From contig NZ_MDDV01000017.1 in assembly GCF_001854885.1 (NCBI RefSeq), positions 442-64,441 on the forward strand: a stretch of 64,000 bases of DNA. The letters are read 5' to 3'. This document shows, in pieces, positions 16,166 through 24,502 of this stretch. The translations under genes and the position numbers were made by a program. This stretch comes from Ensifer sp. LCM 4579. Lineage in GTDB: Bacteria; Pseudomonadota; Alphaproteobacteria; Rhizobiales; Rhizobiaceae. The notes under the pieces were generated by a model. It saw only the letters and a list, made by a program, of their open reading frames with translations, did not search any database and had not been told where the DNA came from. Position 1 is the stretch's first letter. The number at the start of each line of letters is the position of its first letter.

Positions 16166-16855
16166 CTAACGTCGAACGGGTACCTGGGCCTCGACGACTT
16201 TGAAGGCGCGGGTGACAAGGAGCGTCAGGAAAACGTAAAAGACGGTGACGACCATAAGGGGCTCATAGACCAGCAGCGTATCCTGGCGGACCTTGTAGGC
16301 GACCGCATAGAGGTCCATCACAGTCACGGTGAAGGCAAGCGGCGTCGCCTTCAGTTGCAGCACGACCTCGCCGGTGATGGTAGGCAGCGCAATGCGGATG
16401 GCGCGCGGGAGCCATATGCGCCGCAGCACCTGTGCCGGTGACATGCCGAAGGCCCTTGCCGCCTCGAGTTCCCCCTTCGGCACGGCGAGCAGGGCGCCGC
16501 GCAGTACTTCCGCTTCATAAGCCGCATAGTTGAGTGTGAAACTCACGGCAGCGAAGAAGAAACCTTCGCGCAGGACCGGCCAGAGAAAGCTGGACCGCAG
16601 TCCGGGAACCAGCGGCAGCAGAGAGCCGACTCCGTAATAGAGCAGCCAGAGCTGAATAAGCAGCGGCGTGCCCCGCAGGCAGGTGCAGTAGCCGCGGGCA
16701 AGCCATTTCAGGCCACGCGGACCGTTGATCTGCGCGAGCGCCAGACCGATTGCGAGAATGAACCCGAAGACGACGGATATGACGAGCAGGAGCACGGTTT
16801 GCACCGCGCCGGCGGCCAGGAGTGACCAGTAGGTGGAGACCCAGGAGAAATTCAT
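16166..16855 (-). CDS. Polar amino acid ABC transporter permease (HisM type)
   Basis: The 229-residue inner-membrane protein shows several hydrophobic segments and the HisMQ-family segments YCTCLRGTPLLIQLWLLYYG near residue 57 and EAARAFGMSPAQVLRRIWLPRAIRIALP near residue 131, the EAA loop that contacts the ATPase. It lies 9 bases downstream of a second permease, so the pair probably forms a heterodimeric channel. Confidence 0.92.
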   Translation of the reverse strand: MNFSWVSTYWSLLAAGAVQTVLLLVISVVFGFILAIGLALAQINGPRGLKWLARGYCTCLRGTPLLIQLWLLYYGVGSLLPLVPGLRSSFLWPVLREGFFFAAVSFTLNYAAYEAEVLRGALLAVPKGELEAARAFGMSPAQVLRRIWLPRAIRIALPTITGEVVLQLKATPLAFTVTVMDLYAVAYKVRQDTLLVYEPLMVVTVFYVFLTLLVTRAFKVVEAQVPVRR

Positions 16856-16864
16856 CGGCCCGCC

Positions 16865-17587
16865 TCACGCATTCTTCGGCTGACCGCGTCGGAAGTGCCC
16901 TTCCAGCGCGCCGAATATCACATTGGATAGGAACGAAATCGCCAGATAGAGCAGCGCGGCGGCGAAAAAGAACAGGAAATAGTGCTTGGTATTGCCGGCC
17001 GCGAGCCGCGTTGCGAGCGCCAATTCCTGATAGCCGACGACCGCGATCAGGGCGCTGTCCTTGGTCACGGACATCCAGAGATTGGCAAGGCCGGGCAGGG
17101 CGTTGGGGATCAGCGCCGGCAGCACGATGCGGCGAAAGCGCAGCGACGGACGCATGCCGAAGGCCTTCGCCGCCTCGATCTGGTCGACGGGAACGGCGAG
17201 AATGGCACCGCGGAGCACTTCCGTCATATAGGCGCCCTGGACGATGCCGAGCACCGCGACGGCCGCAACGAAACCATTAATTTCGATGGGCGGAAGGCCC
17301 GCGGCAAGCAGCACGCGATTGATGCCGTCTGTGCCGGCGTAATAGAGCCCGACGATCAGGATCAGTTCCGGGATCGCCCGGACGGCCGTCGTGTAGAGAT
17401 CAAGGGCGATCACCAGCGGGCGCCCGCCGGCCAGCTTTCCGAGTGCGCCGGCGAGGCCGATCAGGATGCCGATACCATAGGCGCCGAGGGAGATGGCGAG
17501 GGTTGACAAAGCGCCGGCAAGGAGAACGCCGCCCCAGCCAGGCGGATAGGGGGCTAGCAGTTCCAAGAGGGAAAGCGCTGACGACAT
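16865..17587 (-). CDS. Polar amino acid ABC transporter permease (HisQ type)
   Basis: The product has 240 residues from the ATG at 17587. It has hydrophobic segments from residue ~20 onwards, the motif TAVRAIPELILIVGLYYAG near residue 70 and the EAA loop EAAKAFGMRPSLRFRRIVLPALIPNALP near residue 145. With the neighbouring permease it would form the membrane part of the importer. Earlier in-frame starts run into a mosaic repeat (17640-17730), which supports the shorter start. Confidence 0.9.
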   Translation of the reverse strand: MSSALSLLELLAPYPPGWGGVLLAGALSTLAISLGAYGIGILIGLAGALGKLAGGRPLVIALDLYTTAVRAIPELILIVGLYYAGTDGINRVLLAAGLPPIEINGFVAAVAVLGIVQGAYMTEVLRGAILAVPVDQIEAAKAFGMRPSLRFRRIVLPALIPNALPGLANLWMSVTKDSALIAVVGYQELALATRLAAGNTKHYFLFFFAAALLYLAISFLSNVIFGALEGHFRRGQPKNA

Positions 17588-17639
17588 CGGAATAATCTGG
17601 CTCGGCGGGAATTTCGCGCATCGACCTGAAAATCGGACC

Positions 17640-17730
17640 GGATTTTCGTAAAGCATGATGCGTAGGTTCAAAGAGTTACAGCATCCTTTGTGTGTCCTGA
17701 AGGATGCAAGGCGCTGTAGGAAACGGGCCA
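17640..17730. repeat. Mosaic palindromic repeat between transporter genes
   Basis: The stretch includes AGCATGATGCG, GTTCAAAGAGTTACAGCATCC, then TCCTGAAGGATGCAAGGCGCTGTAG. It is related to the element at 41748-41852 (TCAAAGAGTGACAGCG then GACGCAAGGCGCTGTAA). It sits inside the operon, between the binding-protein gene and the first permease gene, where a hairpin could stabilise the upstream mRNA and raise binding-protein output. Confidence 0.65.
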
Positions 17731-17779
17731 TTCCCTGGTTGGCGGCCGGACCTGCGCCCAACCGCCGCACGAGCGGCAA

Positions 17780-18550
17780 TCACTTTCCGTAGGGATCGAA
17801 ATCGAAATACTTCTTGGAGAGTTCATCGTATTTGCCGCTCGCTCGAACGGCGGCAATGGCCGCATTGAGCTTGTCGCGGAGGGCCGTGTCTTCCTTCCGC
17901 ACGCCGCCGCCAATGCCCACGCCGAGAATGGCCGGATCGTCCGCCACGTCGCCCATGTCAGCGCAGCAATCCTTGCCGAAGTCGGATTTCAGGAACTCGG
18001 CAAGCGGGATCGCATCGCCGAACACATAGTCGATCCGGCCGGCCGCAAGATCCTGGAAGGCTTCGTCGAGCGTCGAATAGGTCTTCTCCGACGCCTTCTC
18101 GGCGAAATACGTCTTGAAATATTCGGACTGGATCGTCGAAACCTGGATACCGATGGTCTTGTCCGCAACGTCATCAGCCGTCGCGCCCGCCGCCGCATCC
18201 TTGGCGCCGATCAGCTTGCTTGGGGTGTTGTAGTATTTGTCGGTGAAATCGATGGTCTTCTTGCGCTCGTCGGTGATCGACATGGAGGACCAGATCACGT
18301 CGAATTTCTTCGTCTCGAGCCCCGGGATGAGGCCGTCCCAGGACATGTCGACGATCGAGCATTGCTCCTTCATCTCCGCGCAGACCGCGTCCATCAGTTC
18401 GATTTCCCAGCCAACCCACTTGCCGGAAGCGTCCTTGGTGAAGAAGGGCGGATAGGCCTCGTTCATGACGCCGAAGCGTACTTCCGCACCGGCGTTGAGG
18501 GTCGATGCGGCGAGCGCCGCGCCTGTGAGCAGGATGGAAAGCAATTTCAT
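17780..18550 (-). CDS. Periplasmic amino acid-binding protein of the ABC transporter
   Basis: The 256-residue protein starts with a Sec signal peptide (MKLLSILLTGAALAASTLNAGA), followed by EVRFGVMNEAYPPFFTKDASGKWVGWEIEL, the typical start of HisJ-type binding proteins. The segment AAGRIDYVFGDAIPLAEFL near residue 185 is also characteristic. It should bind a polar or sulphur-containing amino acid. The ATG at 18550 has AGAGGA upstream. Confidence 0.92.
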   Translation of the reverse strand: MKLLSILLTGAALAASTLNAGAEVRFGVMNEAYPPFFTKDASGKWVGWEIELMDAVCAEMKEQCSIVDMSWDGLIPGLETKKFDVIWSSMSITDERKKTIDFTDKYYNTPSKLIGAKDAAAGATADDVADKTIGIQVSTIQSEYFKTYFAEKASEKTYSTLDEAFQDLAAGRIDYVFGDAIPLAEFLKSDFGKDCCADMGDVADDPAILGVGIGGGVRKEDTALRDKLNAAIAAVRASGKYDELSKKYFDFDPYGK

Positions 18551-18605
18551 TCGTGTTCCTCTTTCAGTTGTGTCTCTGGGGCGACGTGTTGCAGAAACGG
18601 CAATC

Positions 18606-19385
18606 TCATGCCGACAGGGCGCCGGTGAACTCCCGACAACGGGCGCTGATTGGAGCCCCGAATATCTGTGCCGGCGGGCCTTGTTCCTCCACGCGGCCCT
18701 GATGCAAGAACATGACGTGGCTGGAAACATCGCGCGCAAATTTCATCTCGTGGGTGACAAGCAGCATCGTGCGGCCCTCTTCGGCAAGTTCGCGTATGAC
18801 CTTCAGGACCTCACCGACCAATTCCGGATCGAGCGCCGAGGTCGGCTCATCGAAAAGCATCACCTCCGGCTCGACGCAAAGGGCTCGGGCAATGGCTGCG
18901 CGCTGTTGTTGCCCGCCGGACAGGAAGGCCGGATAGGCGTGCCGTTTGTCGTAAAGGCCGACCTTGGCGAGCAGTGCCTCGGCCCGCTCGGTCGCCTGCC
19001 GGCGCCCCATTTTCAAGACATGGACCGGCGCCTCGATCACATTTTGGAGCACCGTCATATGGGCCCAGAGATTGAAGCTTTGGAAGACCATGCCGAGACC
19101 GGTGCGCAGGCGTTCGATCTGCCTCCAATTTGCCGGATGCGTCCGTCCGTCGGCGCGGGATCGCATTTCCACCTCTTCGCCATTGATGACGAAGCGGCCG
19201 CGATCCGGAATCTCGAGGAAATTGATGCACCTTAGAAAAGTGCTCTTGCCGGCTCCGGACGATCCGATGATCGAGATGACGTCGCCCCGTTGCGCCTTCA
19301 GCGAAATGCCGCGCAAGACGTCATGACTGCCGTAGCTCTTGTGGACGTCCTCCACGCGCAGGGCGGGGACTGCCTTCTCAATCAT
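18606..19385 (-). CDS. Amino acid ABC transporter ATP-binding protein (HisP type)
   Basis: The 259-residue protein has Walker A GSSGAGKST near residue 41, the ABC signature LSGGQQQRAAIARAL near residue 160, Walker B VMLFDEPTSALD near residue 180 and the switch His in LLVTHEM. It energises the transporter encoded downstream and is the first gene of the operon. The ATG at 19385 is preceded by AGGA; the in-frame extension to 19586 overlaps the divergent promoter region. Confidence 0.93.
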   Translation of the reverse strand: MIEKAVPALRVEDVHKSYGSHDVLRGISLKAQRGDVISIIGSSGAGKSTFLRCINFLEIPDRGRFVINGEEVEMRSRADGRTHPANWRQIERLRTGLGMVFQSFNLWAHMTVLQNVIEAPVHVLKMGRRQATERAEALLAKVGLYDKRHAYPAFLSGGQQQRAAIARALCVEPEVMLFDEPTSALDPELVGEVLKVIRELAEEGRTMLLVTHEMKFARDVSSHVMFLHQGRVEEQGPPAQIFGAPISARCREFTGALSA

Positions 19386-19573
19386 TCCTGTCGTTCCCCG
19401 GGGCTTCTTGAGCGTTTTCTCCTGAACATAGCGTGACCTTGTGCAGAAAATCCGCGCAATTGCCTTGTTCAATGCGGAGTTCGCGCGCACAAAGCGTCTA
19501 TAATGCGGCAATGCCGCGCGGACCATTGATGCACTTCGACCTGCGTCGCAAAGCAAGCTGGAGGCGGGAGCAC

Positions 19574-20044
19574 ATGCCGGATACATTGGATCAGTTCGAC
19601 CGAAGCATTCTCGAGATCGTGCAACGCGATTGCCAGCTCAAGGCGGAGGCGATTGCAGATCAGGTAGGCCTTTCCGCTTCCGCGGTCCAGCGGCGGCTGA
19701 AACGGCTGCGCGAAGAGAAGGTGATAACGGCCGAGATCGCGCTCGTCGACCGCAAGGTTGCCGGCAACTCGATGACGTTCATCGCCGGCATGGAGATCGA
19801 GCGGGAAAACTATGATGCGCTGGCGAAATTCCGCGTCTGGGCGGAAAAGCAGGACCACATACAGCAGGTCTATTACGTCACCGGTTCGGTCGACCTGGTT
19901 GCCATTATCACGGCGCAGGATGTCGGCCAGTACGACGAGATCACTGCCACCATCATGGCGCAAAACCCGCAAATCAAGCGGATACACACGAACGTCGTTC
20001 TGAAGGACATCAAGCTCGGTCTGTTCGTACCCGTAGAAGATTAG
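19574..20044 (+). CDS. Lrp/AsnC-family transcriptional regulator
   Basis: The 156-residue protein has the N-terminal AsnC helix-turn-helix (DQFDRSILEIVQRDCQLKAEAIADQVGLSASAVQRRLKRL) and a C-terminal RAM ligand-binding domain (VYYVTGSVDLVAIITAQD). The ATG at 19574 lies after GGAGGCGGGAG. It is divergent from the sulphur amino acid transport operon, with starts 188 bases apart, so it probably controls that operon in response to an imported amino acid. Confidence 0.9.
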   Translation: MPDTLDQFDRSILEIVQRDCQLKAEAIADQVGLSASAVQRRLKRLREEKVITAEIALVDRKVAGNSMTFIAGMEIERENYDALAKFRVWAEKQDHIQQVYYVTGSVDLVAIITAQDVGQYDEITATIMAQNPQIKRIHTNVVLKDIKLGLFVPVED

Positions 20045-20084
20045 GCACTGCTTCCATCGACATCCTGCGGCGCTCGTTGATTCG

Positions 20085-20098
20085 TTGATTAGCATCAA
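20085..20098 (+). promoter_or_regulatory. FNR/FixK-type anaerobox upstream of the kinase fusion gene
   Basis: TTGAT-TAGC-ATCAA is a perfect match to the FNR/FixK consensus. Its centre at 20091.5 would place a class II start site near 20133, 45 bases before the ATG at 20178. It begins 40 bases after the lrp-type gene stops. Confidence 0.75.
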
Positions 20099-20177
20099 GG
20101 AGGCGCTACCTGATGAAGCTCATGCTGGACGCCGAGGCGCTGGCCGCGTCGTCTCTCCACGTGGAGAAAGGGAAAGC

Positions 20178-21701
20178 ATGTTGGCAGAGGATCAGTCGGA
20201 GGCGATCGCGTTTCTCGAAGAGCGCCAAGGATCGGAAGCGGTCGAGCGGATCGAAACGCATATTTCCCATATCTTTCTTAGCGGCGAGCGCGCCTTGAAG
20301 ATGAAGCGCGCCGTGAAGCTGCCCTATGTCGATTTCTCAACGCCTGGGTTAAGGCTCGAAGCCTGCGAAAAGGAGGTTGCGCTGAATGCGGCCACGGCGC
20401 CCGGGCTCTACATCGGCGTTCGCCGGGTCATGCGCGGCAAGGACGGCAAGCTGCGCTTCGATGACGGGGATGAGCTTGTCGATGCCGTCGTCGAGATGGT
20501 TCGTTTCGACCAGGGCGTACTGCTCGATCGCATGGCCGTGGAAGGCCGGCTGACGGCCGAGCTGATGACCCGAGCGGCGCGGATGATTGCCCGCTTCCAC
20601 CAGGCGGCTCCGGTCATCCACCAGGGATCAGGCTCTGCCAACATTGCCGGCGTGCTGCGCATCAACGCCGCCGGCTTTCAGACGAGCCGGGTCTTCGGGG
20701 ACGAGGAGCTTCGCGACTTCAACCGGACGTTCGAAGAGAAGCTTGCGGTTCATGCGCCTCTGCTCGATGCGCGCGAAGCCGCCGGCAAGGTCAGGCGTTG
20801 TCACGGCGATTTGCACCTGCGCAATATCTGCCTGATCGATGGTGAGCCACGGCTCTTCGACTGCATCGAGTTCAACGATCAGATCGCCACGGTCGATACC
20901 CTCTACGACCTCGCCTTCCTGCTGATGGACCTCTGGCATCGCGGTTTTCCGGAATTCGCCAACCTGATCGCGAACCGGTATCTCGACGAAACGAAGGACG
21001 AAGACGGCTTCGTGCTCTTGCCCTACCTCATGGCGATCCGCGCCGCGGTCAGGGCCCATGTCACGGCCACGCAGCTCGAGGAAAGCGAGGCGCGCTCGAG
21101 CGAACTGGCAGCGGAGGCTCGGTCCTATTTCGAGCTCGCCCGATCCTTGATCGAGACCGTGCCGGCGCGGCTGATCGTGATCGGCGGCTTCAGCGGTTCC
21201 GGCAAGACGACTGTCGCGGATATGCTGGCTGCGGAGGTCGGTGCACCGCCGGGAGCACGGGTCGTCGAAAGCGATCGCATCCGCAAAGCCCTGCACGGCG
21301 TTTCGGCGGAGGAAAGGCTCCCACCTGCAGCCTATCTCCCGGAAGTCTCGGAAAGAGTTTATGGCGAGATGGCGGATCGGACCCTGGCCCTCTTGCGCGC
21401 CGGCGCCTCGGTCGTCGCCAACGCCGTGTTCGACAGGGCGCCGAACCGCGCCCGCATCGAAGCCGTGGCGCGGGAGGCCGGCAAGCCGTACACTGCCATC
21501 TGGCTCGATGCGAATGCCCCGCTGCTTCGCCGGCGCGTCGCATCACGCAAGATCAGTCCTTCCGACGCGGATCTTGAGGTTTTGACGCGGCAGCTCGCCG
21601 CCGCCAGGGATGACGTCACCTGGCAAAGGGTGGATGCCGATCGGGAGGCGAGCAAGATCGTGCGCGATATTCTCGGCTTGAATGCTGACGGGAAGGTCTG
21701 A
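20178..21701 (+). CDS. Aminoglycoside-phosphotransferase-like kinase fused to an AAA/P-loop kinase domain
   Basis: The 507-residue protein has two parts. Residues ~1-325 resemble the APH/choline kinase fold: Brenner motif HGDLHLRNICLIDG near residue 213 and DCIEFND near 233. Residues ~335-500 form a P-loop domain with Walker A GGFSGSGKTT near residue 337 of the gluconate/shikimate kinase-like type. The natural substrates are unknown; resistance should not be inferred. A single-domain paralogue (42895-43944) also lies behind an anaerobox. The ATG at 20178 follows GAGAAAGGGAAA; the gene ends 2 bases before the convergent Pat-like gene. Confidence 0.85.
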   Translation: MLAEDQSEAIAFLEERQGSEAVERIETHISHIFLSGERALKMKRAVKLPYVDFSTPGLRLEACEKEVALNAATAPGLYIGVRRVMRGKDGKLRFDDGDELVDAVVEMVRFDQGVLLDRMAVEGRLTAELMTRAARMIARFHQAAPVIHQGSGSANIAGVLRINAAGFQTSRVFGDEELRDFNRTFEEKLAVHAPLLDAREAAGKVRRCHGDLHLRNICLIDGEPRLFDCIEFNDQIATVDTLYDLAFLLMDLWHRGFPEFANLIANRYLDETKDEDGFVLLPYLMAIRAAVRAHVTATQLEESEARSSELAAEARSYFELARSLIETVPARLIVIGGFSGSGKTTVADMLAAEVGAPPGARVVESDRIRKALHGVSAEERLPPAAYLPEVSERVYGEMADRTLALLRAGASVVANAVFDRAPNRARIEAVAREAGKPYTAIWLDANAPLLRRRVASRKISPSDADLEVLTRQLAAARDDVTWQRVDADREASKIVRDILGLNADGKV

Positions 21702-21703
21702 TC

Positions 21704-24406
21704 TCAGCCGCCGGCCGAACCGGAATTCAGGTCCAGCGACGCGACCTGCAGGCGAGGATCTTCGGGATGCTGGCGGATGGAGAAGCCGAGTTCGCGGCAC
21801 ATGTGCAGCATCTTGCTGTTTTCGCTCAGCATGATCCCCTCCATGCGTTGGAGCCCGTCGGCCGCGGCATAGTCCCGCAAGTGCGAGAGCAGCGCCCAGC
21901 CGAGACCCTGTCCCTGCAGGTCGGTTCGCACGAGCAGGCCGTACTCCGCCGTCTCGTGGTCGGGATCGGCATAGAGCCTTGCGATGCCGGCCAGATCTCC
22001 GCTTTCCTTCTCAAGCGCTATGAAGGCCATCTCGCGCTCGTAGTCGATCTGCGTCAGCCGCACCAGCATCTGGTGCGGGAAGCTCTTGCGCGGCGCCAGG
22101 AAGCGCAAGCGAATGTCGTCCGGCGCCGTCCTGGCGAAGAAGGTCGGATAGAGGGCCGCGTCGGCCGGCCTGATTGGGCGAATGCGGTAAGCTCTCGCCC
22201 CGAGCACGACCTCTCGTTCCCAGCCGGCGGGATAGGGGCGGATCGCGAGAGCGCGATTGGGGCCCGGCACGGCTGCCGCCTGCGGGTCGATTTCGATGCG
22301 GGCGTCAAGCGCGATCGCGCCTTCCTCGTCCGCCAGCAAGGGGTTGATGTCCATCGAGACGATGGCGGGGAAATCGACGATCATTTGCGAGAGTGCGCAG
22401 AGCGCGCTCAAGATCGCCGGGCGATGCGCCGGCGGCTGATCGCGGAAGCCGGCGAGCAGGCGGCCAATACGCGTGCGTTCGATGAGATCGTCGGCGAGCA
22501 CATCGTCGAGCGGCGGCAGGGCGACCGCCGTATCCGCAACGACTTCCACCGAGACGCCGCCTGATCCAAACATGATGATCGGACCGAAGACCGGGTCGCG
22601 GCTCGTCCCGAGGATCAATTCCCAAGCGCGCCTGCGCTCGATCATCGGCTGCACGGCGAACCCCTCTATGACGGCATTAGGATCATGCGTCTTGAGCCGC
22701 GCCGCGATCGCTTCCGCCGCTTTTCGCGCAGCGGCCGCGGTCGCGATGTCGAGCACGACGCCGCCGACGTCGGACTTGTGGCTGACCGCCTTCGACAGCA
22801 GCTTGACGACGACCTTGGCCGAATTGCCGAGGAGTTTGGCGGCGGCGTTTTGCGTCTCCTCCGGCGATGCCACGACGAGGGTCGCCGGCGTCGCGATGCC
22901 ATAGGCGGCAATGACCGCCTTTGCCTCGGGTTCGTTCAGGATCCGTCGCCCCTCCGACGCCACGCGCTGGAAGATGGCCATTACCGCCTTGCTGTCGTGG
23001 ACGGCTGTGTCGCCGGCGCGGCTCGGGGGAACACGGAGCAGCGACTCCTGTGCCCGCGACCAGTTTGCCAGGTAGGAGGCGGCCAGCGCGACGTCGGCCG
23101 GTGTGTCGTAGCTTGCAAGCTTCGCCTCCTGCAGGGCCTGGCGGCCGTCTCTGGCGGTTCGGCTGCCGAGCCAGCAGGTCAGGACGGGCTTGCCGGCGAT
23201 CGTCCCGGACTGCGACAGCGAAGCGACGGCGTACGCCGCCTCCAGGGGCGAGGCGAGCCCGGTCGGGCAGTTCATGACGATGAGGATGTCGGTCGCCGGG
23301 TCGCGAGCTACGATTTCCGTCGCTGCCCGGTAGCGCTCGGGCGATGCATCGCCAATGATATCCACCGGATTAGCCCGCGACCAGTTGGCGGGCAGCACCT
23401 CGTCCAGGGCCCGGATGGTCCCGGCCGAGAGCTCCGCCAGCTTGCAGCCGAAATCCATCAAGCGGTCGACGGCAAGCACGCCGGCTCCGCCGCCATTGGT
23501 AACGATCGCGGCACGGGTACGTTTCAGTGGCGCGAAGCGACCGATCGTTTCCGTTGCGTTGAACAGTTCGCCAAGGCTCTCGATCCTTAGCACGCCGGCG
23601 CGGCGCAATGCCGCGTCGACCACCCGGTCGGCGCCGGATAGAGCGCCGGTATGCGTGGCCGCGGCCTTCGCGGCCTCGGCATGGCGTCCGGATTTGATGG
23701 CGACGACCGGCTTCAGCCGCGCAGCAGCACGGGCGGCCGAGAGGAATTTGCGGGGATTCGGCACGGCTTCGAGATACATCACGATCGCCCGGGTCTTCGG
23801 GTCGCCCGCCAATAGATCAAGGCAATCGGCGGCGTCGACGTCCGCCATGTCGCCGAGCGAGACGATCTGCGAAAAACCGACATTGTTGTCGGCGGCCCAA
23901 TCAATCAGCGAAGTCGCGATGGCGCCGGACTGCGAGAGCAACGCGATGTCGCCCGCCTGCGGCTGGAGATGCGCGAAACTCGCATTGAGCTTCGCGGCAG
24001 GCACGATGAGGCCCACCGTGTTGGGGCCGATAATGCGGAAGAGATTGGGTTTTGCGGCATCCAGCATCGCCTGCCGGAAGCCGTTCTCTTCGGAAAGGCC
24101 GGCCGTGATCACCACCGCGGCGCGGGTACCCTGCTCGCCGAGTTCACGGATGAGACCGGGTATGGTTTGCGGCGGCGTGACGATGACCGCGAGGTCGGGA
24201 ACCCCGGGAATGTGGGCAACGCGTGCATAGCAGCGAAGCCCGGCGACCTCGCCGTATTTCGGGTTCACAGGCCAGATGTCTCCCCCGAACCCCATCGCCA
24301 GGACATTCTCGATGACCACGCGCCCGAGCGAACCCTGACGGCGGGATGCGCCGATCACCGCAAGCGATTTCGGGTCTATTGCATGATGAAGGTTTCGAAT
24401 GGTCAT
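21704..24406 (-). CDS. Pat-like bifunctional acyl-CoA synthetase (NDP-forming) / GNAT acetyltransferase
   Basis: The 900-residue protein follows the layout of Pat/YfiQ protein acetyltransferases. Residues ~5-130 are a CoA-binding Rossmann domain (DPKSLAVIGASRRQGSLG), ~150-460 succinyl-CoA-ligase-like domains with a THTGALSGADRVVD motif that keeps the His, ~480-710 an ATP-grasp region, and ~745-890 a GNAT domain with LVRTDLQGQGLGWALLSHL as the acetyl-CoA-binding loop. Pat proteins acetylate lysines, classically on acetyl-CoA synthetase. The ATG at 24406 has GGAGAG upstream. A variant anaerobox lies 55-68 bp upstream, so low-oxygen induction is plausible. Confidence 0.85.
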   Translation of the reverse strand: MTIRNLHHAIDPKSLAVIGASRRQGSLGRVVIENVLAMGFGGDIWPVNPKYGEVAGLRCYARVAHIPGVPDLAVIVTPPQTIPGLIRELGEQGTRAAVVITAGLSEENGFRQAMLDAAKPNLFRIIGPNTVGLIVPAAKLNASFAHLQPQAGDIALLSQSGAIATSLIDWAADNNVGFSQIVSLGDMADVDAADCLDLLAGDPKTRAIVMYLEAVPNPRKFLSAARAAARLKPVVAIKSGRHAEAAKAAATHTGALSGADRVVDAALRRAGVLRIESLGELFNATETIGRFAPLKRTRAAIVTNGGGAGVLAVDRLMDFGCKLAELSAGTIRALDEVLPANWSRANPVDIIGDASPERYRAATEIVARDPATDILIVMNCPTGLASPLEAAYAVASLSQSGTIAGKPVLTCWLGSRTARDGRQALQEAKLASYDTPADVALAASYLANWSRAQESLLRVPPSRAGDTAVHDSKAVMAIFQRVASEGRRILNEPEAKAVIAAYGIATPATLVVASPEETQNAAAKLLGNSAKVVVKLLSKAVSHKSDVGGVVLDIATAAAARKAAEAIAARLKTHDPNAVIEGFAVQPMIERRRAWELILGTSRDPVFGPIIMFGSGGVSVEVVADTAVALPPLDDVLADDLIERTRIGRLLAGFRDQPPAHRPAILSALCALSQMIVDFPAIVSMDINPLLADEEGAIALDARIEIDPQAAAVPGPNRALAIRPYPAGWEREVVLGARAYRIRPIRPADAALYPTFFARTAPDDIRLRFLAPRKSFPHQMLVRLTQIDYEREMAFIALEKESGDLAGIARLYADPDHETAEYGLLVRTDLQGQGLGWALLSHLRDYAAADGLQRMEGIMLSENSKMLHMCRELGFSIRQHPEDPRLQVASLDLNSGSAGG

Positions 24407-24460
24407 GCCGCGCTCTCCGGTTTTTCACCGAGGACGTTAAGGCGCTTTCGAGCAAGCGCG

Positions 24461-24474
24461 TTGATCATGCGCAA
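24461..24474 (-). promoter_or_regulatory. Variant FNR/FixK box upstream of the Pat-like gene
   Basis: TTGAT-CATG-CGCAA has one perfect half-site and a CGCAA half-site. The same variant half-site occurs at 49221-49234. The centre at 24467.5 would put a start site near 24426, 20 bases before the ATG at 24406. Confidence 0.5.
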
Positions 24475-24502
24475 ACTTCGGCGCGTTCGCGGGCAAGCGC
24501 TC

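Noticed and set aside
20178-21701. Antibiotic (aminoglycoside) resistance gene
   Set aside because: The fold is shared by many metabolic kinases, the context is a hypoxic regulon and a paralogue is present; resistance is not supported.
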